From NCBI GenBank assembly GCA_034401795.1, contig CM067370.1:102118028-102182027 (forward strand): a stretch of 64,000 nucleotides of DNA. Direction: 5' to 3'. The position numbers were made by a program, and so were the translations under genes. The notes beneath the pieces were generated by a model that was not told where the DNA came from, did not search any database, and saw nothing but the letters and a program-made list of their open reading frames with translations. Numbering within the stretch: the stretch's first letter is position 1; the number at the start of each line of letters is the position of its first letter. The DNA is from Chaetoderma sp. LZ-2023a (Eukaryota; Mollusca; Caudofoveata; Chaetodermatida; Chaetodermatidae). This document shows, piece by piece, positions 22,235-33,882 of the stretch.

Positions 22235-24080
22235 TTGTTTTTTATAGGCCAAGCCAGCCCCGCCATCATGTGTCGAGTGCCACATATCGTACGGGTTCTA
22301 TGCAAGGACTATGTCTGTTTCCACTGTACTAAGTGTAGTCTTGACAGTAGGTGTAACGTTTGCGCTGTGTGGTCGGTCGATATGATGCTTAAGTTCCTTG
22401 CCAGAAGGACTTGGCAGGGTCTGACGCGGGGTCAGGCCATCCGAAAGTAAATCGTGGAGCGTCCGTTTCGGCCCGTGGGGGCGTTCCACGTCTGCAACCG
22501 GAGGTGGCGGAGATGGCACCGCCGGCGTGGTTTGGTCCGACCAGGCAAGGTGTCTTGCATAGCGTTCTGCCCACGCTGGTGTCATCCCTGCAGCCAAAAG
22601 TTGTAGGGCAGTCTCTCCCCATGTTTGATTCTGACCCTGTCCTTGGACAGGGTTCTGGACTGGCCACCGAGGGAGCCGTTTCGTACGGCCCCCTGGCAGT
22701 CCCGTCAGGCGCCGGCCTGATGGGTTCTGTCTCTCTGCGGCCACCTCTGGGTGGTCCAGTAGCGGTGGCTGGTCCGTCGGGCATGGGAGCCGTCCGCCAG
22801 GATGGCTCCACGGTTTTCCTTGTCTAGTGACGACTCTTAGGGGTCTGAAGATGAGGAGGCCGAGGAGGAGAGGGTGCTGCGGCCTGTGATGCCGCGGGTG
22901 GAGAGCATGGAGGTCGATTCCGTCCGTGGTTGAGGCCACTCCGGTACCGGGCACCGGTCCCGTGATGGTTGGTTTGCCGCCAACCAACACGGTGGCGGGT
23001 GTGGCCGGCCAGGCATGGTACTCACCTATCTTGCCTGGTCCGGCGGTCAGACATGGGGTGCCGTTGGCGCCCGTGTTTGGCCACGGTTCCTCAACCGCTA
23101 CGGGTCCGCACGGTTTTCTGTGCAGGCCTACTCCATGGACTGGTGTGTTCCATGGGGTGGCGGCGGAACCGTACGCTACCGGAGTTACTGGCATATCAGC
23201 AATGGCTCCTAGCCGGGAGGCTGTTGCTGGTAAGGCCGTGAACATGTCAACGGGTGACGTGTTCACGGGAGTGTCCTCCTCGAAGATGGATTGGTCTGAG
23301 GCTCTGGCTTGGCTAGCCAGGGTGGACCCGCCTGTGGTTTCGACCACGGCCGAGGAGGATGTACCCCCGTCCATCGGTGCATCGATTAGGACGGGGATCT
23401 TGCCCACAGCCCTGATCCAGTCTGTTGGACTGGGTTTATGGTGTTGCTTGATGCTATTTATGGCAAACAGCGCATGAACAAGGGCCAGCTTCTTGCGGCC
23501 TCCATGGATGTGCGGGCGAGGTGTCGTATTCCACAGGGGGAATACGACAGGTATGGTGTTGTCCCGTCGGTCACCGAGGATGACCGCTGGGTACTGGGTG
23601 TCCAGAGTGCTGGAGCTGGTGGCCCCGCCCCGGCACTGGTGGACAAAGCTCAGGTACACCATAATGAAGTCCTGTCCCTGTGTGATGGGGGTGTGAGGAC
23701 AGCGCTGAGTGCTGTCAACCACTCTTATCGTCTTCTTCAATCGGTGTGGGCTGAAGTGGGGGCAGGCCACCCTGTGCCACCTGTGGCGATTTTGTGCGTT
23801 AATGACGGACTGGTGCTGTCTATGGACGCATTGGCAAGGGTGCAGGCGCGTGTGACTATGTCCAGGAGGCAGATGGTCCTTGACCATATGCGTCCAGCTA
23901 CTGCTGTCAGGGAGCGTCTTCTTGGGACGCCCCTGACAGGCCTTAGCATCTTTGGTGGCCAGGCGCTGGCCATCTTGGAGGACACGGCCAGCATTGTGCA
24001 GAATCGGTTGGCGGTTTATCTGACTGTAGTCAGGCCGCTGACCGGGCAACCTTCAAGAAACAGAGAAAAAGCAAGGTGAA
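22235..24080 (+). other. ORF1 (gag-like) region of A2
   Basis: Begins with a Cys-rich stretch (CFHCTKCSLDSRCNVCAVW at about 22315-22375) that could fold around zinc, followed by FLARRTWQGLTRGQAIRK and a long Gly/Pro/Val-rich, acidic middle. The same order is seen in A1 and A3. Its function is unproven; by position it should be the DIRS gag-like protein. The antisense strand is open over much of the same span, which is composition-driven. Fossil, broken. Confidence 0.65.
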
Positions 24081-24539
24081 AGCCTAAAGCATAGTGCTGC
24101 TTCTGTTTTCTGCTGGGTTTTCTCAGCCGCCTCGGCGAAGAAAGCCAAGAAGGTTGTGGGAGGCCTCTACCCTCCCCAATATTGCTCCTGATCGCCCGAG
24201 AGGCGTGAAGGGGAAGGGGGAGGTAAGTCCTCGAGGGTACGAGGGCTCCCTTCGCATCTGCCTGGATCGCACCTGTGCGACAGGAACAGCGGTGCCAGTT
24301 AGACCGGCCAAGCCAAGACCAATATGGTTCTCTCTCTCTCGTCAAGGGAAGAGGGGGGGGAGTGGATACGCGAGCCAGACACCCCCATTAGGCGTTGAAG
24401 CGTCTATAATGGGTGGAAGGCTCATGCGTTTTCGTCGAGGTTTGGAGAGGTGTGACGTTAGACAGTATCCCAGGGGTACATACCAGAGTGGTGGGACTTT
24501 CCACCACAGAATCTGTCTTTGGCACCTGTCTGGTCACCC

Positions 24540-26230
24540 GTTCAACGGGACCAGACAAGTTAGAAGCTATTAAAAACGAAGTGTCAGGTTTGCTTCTGAA
24601 GGGAGCAATAAACCAGCAAACCGGAACACTCCAGGCTTCTATTCAAACATGTTCCTTGTCCCCAAGAGCACAGGGGGATGGAGACCCATACTCAGTCTCA
24701 GGCCATTGATTTGGTTTATCCATACAACTCGGTTTTCAGATGGAAACTTTGAGGTCGGTAATGGCAGGATTGAGGAAGGGGGTGTGGTGTGTATCGATCG
24801 ATCTGAGTGATGCATGTTCCCACATTCCTATGAACGGGTTTCTGAGAGTTGCATTTCAGAATCTAGTATGGGAGTTTAAATCCTCCCATTCGGCCTGTCG
24901 ACAGCTCCAACGGGTTTTCACCAGAGTGGTCCGTGTGGTGACAGCGTTTCTCAGAAAAGAGAACGTGGCGCTTCACACCTACATAGACGATTGGCTGATC
25001 ATCAGCCGGGTTAGAGGTGGATACTGCTCTGGCTCTGAAGTTGCTTTCAGATCTAGGCTAGATAGTCAACAACAGGGTTGGCAAGTTTTGGACACTAGTG
25101 GTTTAAACCATGGTTTAAACCGTCTGCCCAAAATAGGTTTTGGACAGCTTTAATTGTCCAAAACTGTCCAAAACCTAAAATATTGGTATAAAAAATATTT
25201 TTCTGAAATGTAATTTTCTTAAAACAACTATATAGCATTTAGACACATACAGGTACATGTACATATTGATGGATGGTTATCTACATGTCGACTCAACAAG
25301 GAGAAATCTGAGTTGACACACCACTCAACATTTCGTTTATTTAAGGATGTGATTCGATCTCGAGGAGGGCAGGTTTTTTTACCCGTCAAAGCCCAGAGTG
25401 GTGTCTCTGTTAGCCATCCTCAAGAGTTTCGATTGGGAAACCACATTCAGGCGAGGCGGTTTCTTCAGATGCAGGGCATGATGGTCTCCATGTAGCAGGT
25501 ACACTGCTCGGATGTGAAGACCTATCCAGTTGTATCTGATGTCTCTGTGGAAACAGAGAATAGAACCCCTGTCAAAACTGGAGCCAGTTTTGGAGCCAAT
25601 AATGTCGCATCTTGTATGGTGGGAAAAAGCGTCAGAATCTCCTAGTAGGAGTTTTCGCTGCACCTACCCCACCCCAGCTGTCCGGGTACATGGATGCATC
25701 GCTGGAGGGATGGGGGCCCTACCTGGGAGAACACCAGGTCTCGGGCACATGGATTCTTCAAGAGAGCCAGCTGCATATCAATCTGTTGGATATGATGGCA
25801 GTGGAACTGGCATTGGAAAAGGTTTCTTCCAAAAGTCAGGGGCAAGGCGATATTGATACGGTCGGACAACTCGACAGTAGTATCATACAGAAATCGCCAA
25901 GGCGAGACCAAGTCACCCACACTATGTATCTAAGTGTGGCACTGATTCACTCGTGCAGGAATTACTCGGTTGTTTTTAAAGCAGCTCATATTCCTGGGCA
26001 ATTGAACATTCTGGCGGATGCTTTGTCTCGCAGACAGAGAATTCTGCCAACAGAATGGTCTCTCAACCCTCCAGTTCTTCACAGGATCTTCGAGCATTGG
26101 GGCAAACCCAACGTGGACTTGTTCGCCACAGGGGAAAATGCTCAAATCATGACATGTCTCGCCGATGCAGATCCTAAGGCCGTCGATACGCGTACCCACC
26201 CACCATTCTTCTACCGAAGATATTGGTGAA
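24540..26230 (+). other. Reverse transcriptase and RNase H region of A2
   Basis: Landmarks: a CVSIDLSDACSHIPM palm motif (near 24790), the catalytic YIDDWLI box (near 24980), an RNase H part with MDASLEGWG (near 25690) and LHINLLDMMAVELAL (near 25770), and the DIRS-specific PNVDLFATGENAQI tail (near 26110). Makes and processes the DNA copy in a live element. Fossil, broken. Confidence 0.8.
25072..25290. mobile_element. Small insertion with hAT-like end inside A2
   Basis: Absent from the matching place in A1 (near 30750). The left end reads CAGGGTTGGCAAGTTTTGG, a hAT-like terminus, and is followed by palindromic words (GGTTTAAACCATGGTTTAAACC). AGTCAACA on the left versus ACTCAACA on the right could be a diverged 8-bp duplication. 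No right TIR was recognised, so it may be a partial or rearranged element. Confidence 0.5.
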
Positions 26231-26419
26231 GATCAGGGAGGAACCGTGCCTGGTCCTGCTATTGCGCCATTTGGCCCAGCAGGGCGTGGTTCACGGATCT
26301 TCGAGGTCTGCAGGTGGAAGATCCAGTGCAGTTACCCAAGATTCCGAACATAATCTCCCAGGTCAAGGGACGCTTCCTACACGAGCGTCCCGAAATGTTA
26401 TCGACTGCGTGGTTGTTGT

Positions 26420-27420
26420 CAAACAACATTCCACGCCGGAGGGCTTTTCTCAACATGCTGCAGATTTCATCGCAGCTGCGAGAGGGAGGTCAACCTTCAA
26501 GTCATATAACAACAAGGTTAACAGATTTGCAGACTGGTGTGAGGAAAAGGGTATTGTTACCTTTCATTCCACTATTCAGCAAATAGCAGACTTTCTCTGT
26601 GAGCTGTTCTTTTCAGGACTAGCTCCTGTCACAATTGCTGGATACAAGTCGGCTTTGGCATCAGTTATCCCTTGTCTAGCCAACAGGGATAGTCCAGAGG
26701 TGGCCCAGTTGAGTGTGATGGTGAAGGGAATGAGCAATCTCCGACCGAGACAACCGGTAGTCATTCCAGCCTGGAGTCTATCTTTAGTGCTTAATGTACT
26801 GGCCAAGCACCCTTTCGAACCGTTGCGTTAGGCTAGTCTAAAGCATTTGACTCTAAAGGCGGTCTTTCTATTGGCAGCTTCCTCTGCTAGAAGGCGCAGT
26901 GTGATCCATGCACTTTCAGCAGAGAGGGACCGATTTATTGTCTCCAGAGAGGGTCTGCGTCTACTGCCAAGCGCAGTATTCAATCTTTGAGATATCCCGG
27001 CAAACCGATCGTTATACCGAAACTAAGTAGGTTTGATCGTGATGCCAGTGTCTGGTGCCCAGTCCGTGCTTTGACTAAGTACAAAACGGACAGACTCGTT
27101 ACGGTCGAATGATAGACATCTGTGGATCTGCCAGAAGGAGCCATATGGCGCCGCATCCGTGGATTCTATCTCTCGTTGGGTAGTCGAATGCAATCAGACT
27201 ACCCGTGAGATTACGACTGGGCACCAAGTGCAATGCGCAAGGGCACGATGTTAGAGGAATAGCCGCCTCTTCCGCCCTTTTACAATGGTGTTCCGTTTAA
27301 GGACATCATGGCTGTTGCACAATGGCACTGAGTCCTCTTTCACGGATTACTATATGAGGGATGTGTTAGACTTCGCCATTCCACTCGCTTTAGCTGTTTT
27401 GAGACGATAGCTATATGACC
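26420..27420 (+). other. Tyrosine recombinase region of A2
   Basis: A SAM-like N-terminal part (FKSYNNKVNRFADWCEEKG near 26500), GMSNLRPRQPVVIPAWSLSL (near 26740), an SARRR arginine box (near 26890), and later His-x-x-Arg and Tyr boxes by comparison with A1. Replaces the integrase of LTR retrotransposons. Fossil, broken. Confidence 0.75.
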
Positions 27421-27899
27421 AGACTGCTATTCTTCCTTTTTTGGCATTTGTAAGAAAGAATCAAGAAGCAGACATGGTCGAGCGAGAGGATATCAACCAG
27501 ATTGTGTCACTGATGGCCGGACAAGTGAATGGTTGGAGGCTCCAGGTCTGAAATCCAAATATCATGAGGTAATTCACGATTGGGAGTGTTTTGTATTATG
27601 TCTATATATCATGATCATTCATCTTATATATTCATGCTCATTCCCAGGTTAATATATGCAAAGAGCAGTTAACCCTCTTGGCATATTTGTGTTTTCAGGC
27701 GAGATGCATGTTCGTGAGTTCTCTCCCTTTTCTTAGGAGAAAAAAGGGGCGGGGGCAGTGATGCGAATGTGATTCGATTCGGTTAACTTGACGGTCCTTT
27801 TTAGGTCTCCATTGGTCAAGTTTTTAAGTCTAACTCTTTCTCCAAGGGGCAAAAGTAGCATTTATGGCTTGCCCCTTCCCACCAGGTTACTGACCAAAT

Positions 27900-28252
27900 C
27901 TGGTGTATATCAGAAGTAACAGAATGGTAAGTATTGATCGAAGGAGAATGAAGGAAATTTAAATTTCCCTTTCTCCGAGATCTAACAATACTCACCATTC
28001 TGTTACGAACCCAGCCTCCCAGCCCCACGGAGGCAAGCCATGGATTTCTCTTGTTTGGTGGCTATGCAAACAATATGAGCTCTGGTAGACGGGTACTCGG
28101 CAGTTGGGAGCCGAGTACCCGGTTCCACGGAGTCGGTAAAGCTTTCTAAGTCTATAGTCCTAGAGCCAGCTGTCAGGGTCAGCTGTATATCAGAAGTAAC
28201 AGAATGGTGAATATTGTTAGATCTCGGAGAAAGGGAAATTTAAATTTCCTTC
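27900..28252. repeat. A2 internal complementary region and right inverted terminal repeat
   Basis: At about 27925-28010 the ATCGAAGGAG and AGATCTAACAATACTCACC ends of the two terminal repeats occur head to head, the DIRS1-type internal complementary region thought to template completion of the ends. The right inverted repeat (28035-28252) follows and includes the GGGTACT/GAGTACCC pair and ATATCAGAAGTAACAGAATG. Confidence 0.75.
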
Positions 28253-29883
28253 AGTGTCCGGTACAGACCCTGCCCTTGGACAGGGTTCTGGACTGGTTAC
28301 CAAGGGGCCATCTCGTATGGGTCCCTGGCGGTCCCATCGGGCTCTGGCCGGGGTGGGGGGGGGTACTACTTCTCTGCGGCCACCTCTGGGTGGGCCAGTC
28401 ACGGTAGGCGGTCCACCGTGCATGGGAGCCATTTGCCAGGACGGCTCCAATGCTTCTTCATCCGGTGACGACTCTTCGTGGTCTGAGGATGAGGAGGCGG
28501 AAGAGGAGAGGTTGTTGCGGCCTGAGATACCACAGGTGGAGAGCTTGGAGGTAGATTCCGTCATGGCAGCTGCTCCGCCCGTGGTTGAGGCCACACCAGT
28601 AACGGGCACCCATCCAGTGCTGGTTGGTTTGCCACCAACCGAGACGGTGATGGGTGTTGCTGGGCAGGCTTGGTACTCACCTATCTGGCCTGGTCCAGCG
28701 GCCACACGTGGGGTGCTTTTGGCGCCTGTGTATGGCCACGGTTCCATAGCCGCTACGGGTCCGCACAGTTTTCCATGCGGGCATACTCCATTGAACTTGT
28801 TTCATGGGGTGGTGGCGTAACCATGCGGTACCGGTGTTGCTGGCTTTCCAGCAGTGGAGCCTTGCCGGGAGGCCACTGCTGGTAAACCTGTGAACACGTC
28901 AACGGGTGATGTGTTCACAGGGGTGTCTTATTCGTAGACAGACTGGTCCGATGCTCTGGCTTGTCTAGCCAATGTGGACCCATCCATGGTTTCGGCCACG
29001 ACCGAGGAAAACATGCCCCGTCCATCAGTTGCGTCGATTTGGACAGGGTCTTGCCCACGGCTCGGATTCAGTCCCTTGGACTGGATCCACAGTTCAAGGA
29101 ATTGCTCGAGGCTATTTATAGCAAGCAACTCTTGACTAAGAGTCAGCTCTCTGCGGCCTCTAGGGAGGTGCAGCCAAGGTGGCGTTTCCCCAGGGGAGTA
29201 CGAGCGGTATGGTGTGGTCTCGATGGTCACTGAGGATGATTTTGGGGTCCATCCCAAGCTCACAATGAGGAAGTCCTGTCCCTTTGCAATGAGGGAGTGA
29301 GGGCAGCAATGAATGCTGTCAATCACGCCTATCGCTTGCTTCAGTCGGTGTGGGCTGAAGCTGCGGCAGGCCACCCTGTGCCACCTGTTGCACTTTCTTG
29401 CATTAACGACGGCCTTGTGCTGTTGATGGAGGCGTTGGCCAGGGTGCTACGAAGTCCAGGAGGCAGATGGTCCTTGTCCATATGCGGCCGGCTACGGCTG
29501 TCAGGGAGCGTTTGCTTGGAATGCCCCTGAACAGCCCTAGCATCTTCGGTGGCCAAGCATGGGCCATCCTAGAGGACACAGCTAACATTGCGCAGAGTCG
29601 ATTAGCGGTTAACCTTCAGCTGGAGCTAGTGCATCAGGCGCATGCACTAGGGTCTGTGGCGAAACCACTAACTGGTCAACCTTCCTCCAAGAAGCAGAAG
29701 AAGTATAGGAGCAAGGTGAGAGGCAAGCCAGCTCCTTCTGCTCTTGCTGGGCTTTCTCAGCCACCTGTAGCTAAGAAGGCGAGGAAGGTTGTGGAGGCTC
29801 TTGCCCAGCCTAGTGGCCCTGAGAGGCAGAAGGGCAAGGGTAAGTCCGCCAAGGGTGGAAAGAAGGGAGTGGATCGTACCTGA
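28253..29883 (+). other. ORF1 (gag-like) region of A1, continued after A2
   Basis: Collinear with 22640-24080 of A2. It codes for an acidic patch (SSSGDDSSWSEDEEAEEERL near 28455), a Gly/Pro/Val-rich stretch, and a basic Lys-rich end (GPERQKGKGKSAKGGKKG near 29815). Fossil, broken. Confidence 0.65.
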
Positions 29884-30149
29884 GCATATGGTAGCTCCCT
29901 TCATATCCATCTGGACCCCGCCAGTGCGACAGGAACAGTGGTGCCAGTTAGATCAGTCAAGCCAAGACCAAAATGGTTCTCTCTCTTTAAGAGGGGTGGG
30001 GGAGCGGATCGCGAGCCAGACACTCGCATTAGGCGTCATTGCGCCTATAGTGGGTGGAAGGCTCATACTTTTCGTCGAGGCTTGGCAAGGTGTGACGTCA
30101 GACAGTCTGGTCCTGGGATGGATATCCCAGGGATACATGCCAGAGTGGT

Positions 30150-31720
30150 GGGATTTCCCGCCACAAAATGTGTCTTTGGCACCTGTCTGGACTCCCATTC
30201 CATGGGAGACAGACAAATTAGAAGCCATTGAAAACGAAGTGTCAGGTTTGCTTCTGAAGGGAGCAATAAAACCAGCAAACCAGGGCACTCCAGGCTTGTG
30301 TTCAAACATGGTCCTTGTCTCCAAGAGCACAGGGGAGTGGAGACGCGTACTCAATCTCAGGCCATTGAATTGGTTTATCCATACGCCTCAGTTTCAGATG
30401 GAAACTCCGAGATTGGTAATGGCAGGATTGAGGAAAGGAATGTGGTGTGTGTCAATCGATTTGAAAGATGCATATTTCCACATTCCAATGAACAGGGGTT
30501 GTCACAGGTTTCTGAGATTCGCGTTTCTGAATCAGGTATGGGAGTTTGTGGTCCTCCCATTCGGCCTGTCGACAGCCCCAAGGGTTTTCACCAGAGTGGT
30601 CCTAGCGGTGACAGCGTTTCTCTGAAGAGAGAACGTGGTGCTTCACACCTACATAGACGATTGGCTTATCAATGCGGACATGCCAGCCAGGTTAGGAGTG
30701 GATACTGCTCTGACTCTGAAATTGCCTTCAGATCTAGGCTGGATAGTCAACATGGAGAAATCCGAGTTGATGCCCACTCAACACTTCATTTATTTAGGGA
30801 TGCGATTCGATCTCGAGGAAGGCAGAGTTTACCCATCAGAGCCCAGAGTGGTGTCTGTTAGCCATCCTCAAAAGTTTTCGATTGGGAAACCACATTCAGG
30901 CGAGGAGGTTTCTTCAGATGCTGGGCATGATGGTCTCCATGGAGCCGGTAATCTTGTACGCTGTTCTAATGCGAAGACCTATCCAGTTGTATCTGATGTC
31001 TCTGTGGAAGCAGAGAACAGACCCCTTGTCAATTCTGGTACCAGTTTAGGAGCCAATAATGTCGCATCTTGTATGGTGGAAGGAGAATCAGAATCTCCTA
31101 GTAGGAGTTTCGCTTCACCTACCCCACCCCCAGCTGTCCGTGTACACGATGCATCGCTGGAGGGGTGGGGCGTACCTACCTGGGAGAACACCAGGTTTAT
31201 GGCACATGGACATATCAGCTGCATATCAATCAGTTGGAAATGATGGCAGTGGAACTGGCATTGGAAAAGTTTCTTCCAGAAGTCACGGGTAAGGTGATAT
31301 TGATACGGTCAGACAATTCGACAGTAGTCTCATACATAAATCGCCAAGGCGGCACCAGGTCATCCACACTGTGTATGAAGGTGTGGCACTTGATTCAATG
31401 GTGCTGGAATTACTCAGTTTTGAAAGCAGCTCACATTCCTGGTCGATTGACCATTCTGGCGAATGCTTTGTCTCGCAGACAGAATTCTGCCAACAGAATG
31501 AATGGTTTCTCATCCCTCCAGTTCTGCAAAGGATCTTCGAGCATTGGGGCAAACCAAACGTGGACTTGTTCGCCACAAAGGAAAATGCTCAAATCATGAC
31601 TAATTTCTCGCCGATTCCAGATCCAAATTCTGTCGATACAGATGCTCTGGCGATAAGCTGGAGAGGGATGCACGCTTACACGTATCCGCCCACCAGTCTT
31701 CTACCGAATGTTTTGGTGAA
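30150..31720 (+). other. Reverse transcriptase and RNase H region of A1
   Basis: Contains WCVSIDLKDAYFHIPMN (near 30450), LPFGLSTAPRVFTRVV (near 30560), YIDDWLIN (near 30650), the RNase H-like LEGWG and IRSDNSTVVSYINRQGG blocks (near 31150-31350), and the PNVDLFATKENAQI tail (near 31555). The order and motifs are those of DIRS elements. Fossil, broken. Confidence 0.85.
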
Positions 31721-31879
31721 GATCAGGGAGGAGCCGTGCCTGGTCTTGCTAATAGCGCCGTTTTGGCTGAGCAAGGCGTGGGTCACGGATCTCCTGGATC
31801 TGCTGGTGGACGATCCAGTGCAGCTGCCCGAGATTCCGAACATAATCTCCCAGGCCAAGAGGCGCTTCCTACACGAGCA

Positions 31880-32910
31880 GCCCGAAATGTTCAAATTGAC
31901 TGCGTTGATGTTATCAAACAACGTTACACATCGGAAGGCTTTTCTCAACAGGCTGCGAGTTTCATCGCAGCCGTGAGGAGGTCAACCTTCAAGTCATATA
32001 ACCACAAGGTTAACAAATTTGTAGAGTGATGTGAAGGAAAGGGTATTGATCTCTTTCAATCCACTATTCAGCAAATAGCAGACTTTCTCTGTGAGTTGTT
32101 CTTTACAGGACTGGCTCCTGTCACAATTGCTGGATACAAGTTAGCTTTGGCATCAGTTATCCCTTGTTTAGCCAACAGGGATAGTCCAGAGGTGGCCCAG
32201 TTGAATGTGATGGTGAAGGGAATGAGCAATCTCCGACCGAGACAACCGGTAGTCATTCCAGCCTGGAGTCTATCTTTGGTGCTTAATGTACTGGCCAAGC
32301 ACCCTTTCGAACCTTTGGGTTCGGCTAGTCTAAAACATCTGACTCTACAGGCGGTTTTTCTATTGGCACCTTCCTCAGCAAGAAGGCGCAGTGAGCTCCA
32401 TGCGCTCTCAGCTGAGAGGGACCGATTTATTGTCTCCGGAGAGGGTCTGCGATTGCTGCCAAGAACAGAATTTATGTCAAAGAATCAACCTTTGAAATAT
32501 CCCGGCAAACCGATCATTATACCAAAGGTAACACGGTTTGATCATGATGGCAGTGCATGGTGTCCAGTCCGTGCTTTGACCAAGTACAAAAATCCGGACA
32601 GACTCTCTATGGTCAAATAATAGACATCTGGATCTGCCATAAGAAGCCATATGGCACCGCATCCATGGATTCTATCTCTCGTTGGGTGGTCGAATGCATT
32701 CAGACTACCCACGAGATTGCGACTGGGTGCAATGTGCTAGGGCTCACGATGTTAGAGGAATAGCCACCTCTACCGCCCTATTCAATGATGTCCCGTTAGA
32801 GGACATCATGGCCGTTGCACACTGCCACTGTGAGTCCTCTTTCACGGATTACTATATGAGGGACATGCCAGACTCCGCCAATCCAATCACTTTAGCGGTT
32901 TTGAAATAAT
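31880..32910 (+). other. Tyrosine recombinase region of A1
   Basis: Carries GMSNLRPRQPVVIPAWSLSL (near 32225), APSSARRRSELHAL (near 32375, catalytic Arg box), AHDVRGIATSTALF (near 32745, His-x-x-Arg box) and SSFTDYYMRDM (near 32840, Tyr box). All boxes of a DIRS recombinase are recognisable. Fossil, broken. Confidence 0.85.
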
Positions 32911-33349
32911 AGTCTAGTGGCCACACTGTTCATCTCTCTTTTGATAACTGAAAAGCAAAAGTGGTAAGAACAGACATGGCCAAGCGAGAGGAATTCAACC
33001 GTATGGGACACGTCTGGTTGAAAGTGTGTTGGTTGATGGCTCCACATCTGGAATCCATAATTCATGAGTTAATTCAAGTTTGACAGTTATGTTTATATAT
33101 CATGATCATTCATCTTATATATTCATGCTCATTCCCAGGCTTATATGTGTAAAGAGCTGTTAACCCTCTTCGCACATTTGTGTTTCAGGCGAGATGCATG
33201 TTCGTGAGCAGTGATGCGAATGTGATTCGGTCCCAGAACTTGTCAATCCTTTTAGGTCTCCGTATGTCAAGTTTAGGTCTAAGTCTTCTGCAGGGGCAAA
33301 AGAGGCTTTGTATGGCTTGCCCCTTCCCACCAGATTGCTAAATCTGGTG

Positions 33350-33698
33350 TTATCAATGAGTAATGTAATGGTAAGTATTGATCGAAGGAGAATCAAGGAA
33401 ATTCATTTTCTCTTTCTCCGAGATCTAACAATACTTACCATTACATTACGGACCCTGCCTCCCATCCCCACGGAGGCAAGCCATGGGTATTCTCTTGTTT
33501 GGTAGCTATGCAAACAATACGAGTGTCTCTGGCAGGCGGGTACCCGGTTGTTGGGAGCTGGGTACCCAGTTCCAGGAGCCGGTAAAGCTTATTAATCTAG
33601 ATTCCTAGAGCCCGCTATCAGGAAAGCTGTATTAGCAATGAGTAATGTAATGGTAAGTATTGTTAGATCTCGGAGAAAGCGAAATTGAAATTTCTTCA
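33350..33698. repeat. A1 internal complementary region and right inverted terminal repeat
   Basis: 33360-33450 holds the two terminal sequences head to head (GTAAGTATTGATCGAAGGAG and AGATCTAACAATACTTACC). The inverted terminal repeat follows, with two GGGTACCC palindromes and TATGCAAACAATACGAG. Family C sequence resumes at about 33699. Confidence 0.75.
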
Positions 33699-33880
33699 TT
33701 CTATTTTTGTGTTATTAACGTTTGTTTTTTAAGCGTTTTAGAAAATGGATTTAAACTTTTTCTTGATAGAAGTCACCCATAAAATCGATATTCAGTTAAA
33801 ACCGATATGATAAGTCATATCAAAACCGATATGGATGTAAGCCAGACCAGAAGGTTCTAATTTAAATAATGACACTGAGC
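33699..33880. repeat. Family C repeat, right part, after A1
   Basis: Matches 52915-53050 of the family C element (TTCTATTTTTGTG, AACTTTTTCTTGATAGAAGTCAC). Completes the copy begun at 13430. Confidence 0.6.
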
Positions 33881-33882
33881 TG

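Larger units (their letters stand above)
21156..28252 (+). mobile_element. DIRS-like retrotransposon fossil, family A, copy A2 (inserted in A1)
   Basis: About 7.1 kb. An inverted terminal repeat at 21156-21350 (starting TTCTCCTTCGATCAATACTC) faces a partner at 28035-28252. In order: leader, ORF1 (22235-24080), reverse transcriptase/RNase H (24540-26230), tyrosine recombinase (26420-27420), and internal complementary region (27900-28030). It splits ORF1 of A1, and A1 resumes at TGTCCGGTACAGACCC near 28255. All expected parts are present but broken, with several breaks. A short foreign segment lies in the reverse transcriptase region at about 25072-25290. Confidence 0.85.
13573..33698 (+). mobile_element. 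DIRS-like retrotransposon fossil, family A, copy A1 (outer element of a nest)
   Basis: A1 is present as three pieces: 13573-14292, 20545-21155 and 28253-33698. The first joins the second across B1 at the point where A3 reads continuously, and the second joins the third across A2. Parts in order: left terminal repeat remnant, leader, ORF1 with a Cys-rich start (CPECHKF near 20835), reverse transcriptase/RNase H, tyrosine recombinase, an internal complementary region at about 33360-33450, and an inverted right terminal repeat at about 33480-33698. This is the DIRS1-type layout. Broken, with multiple breaks. It is older than B1 and A2, which are inserted into it. Confidence 0.85.

Noticed and set aside
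22298-24049. 583-codon open frame on the minus strand
   Set aside because: It is exactly antisense to ORF1 of DIRS copy A2, and A1 and A3 show similar antisense openness. GC-rich composition explains it; the protein matches no family.
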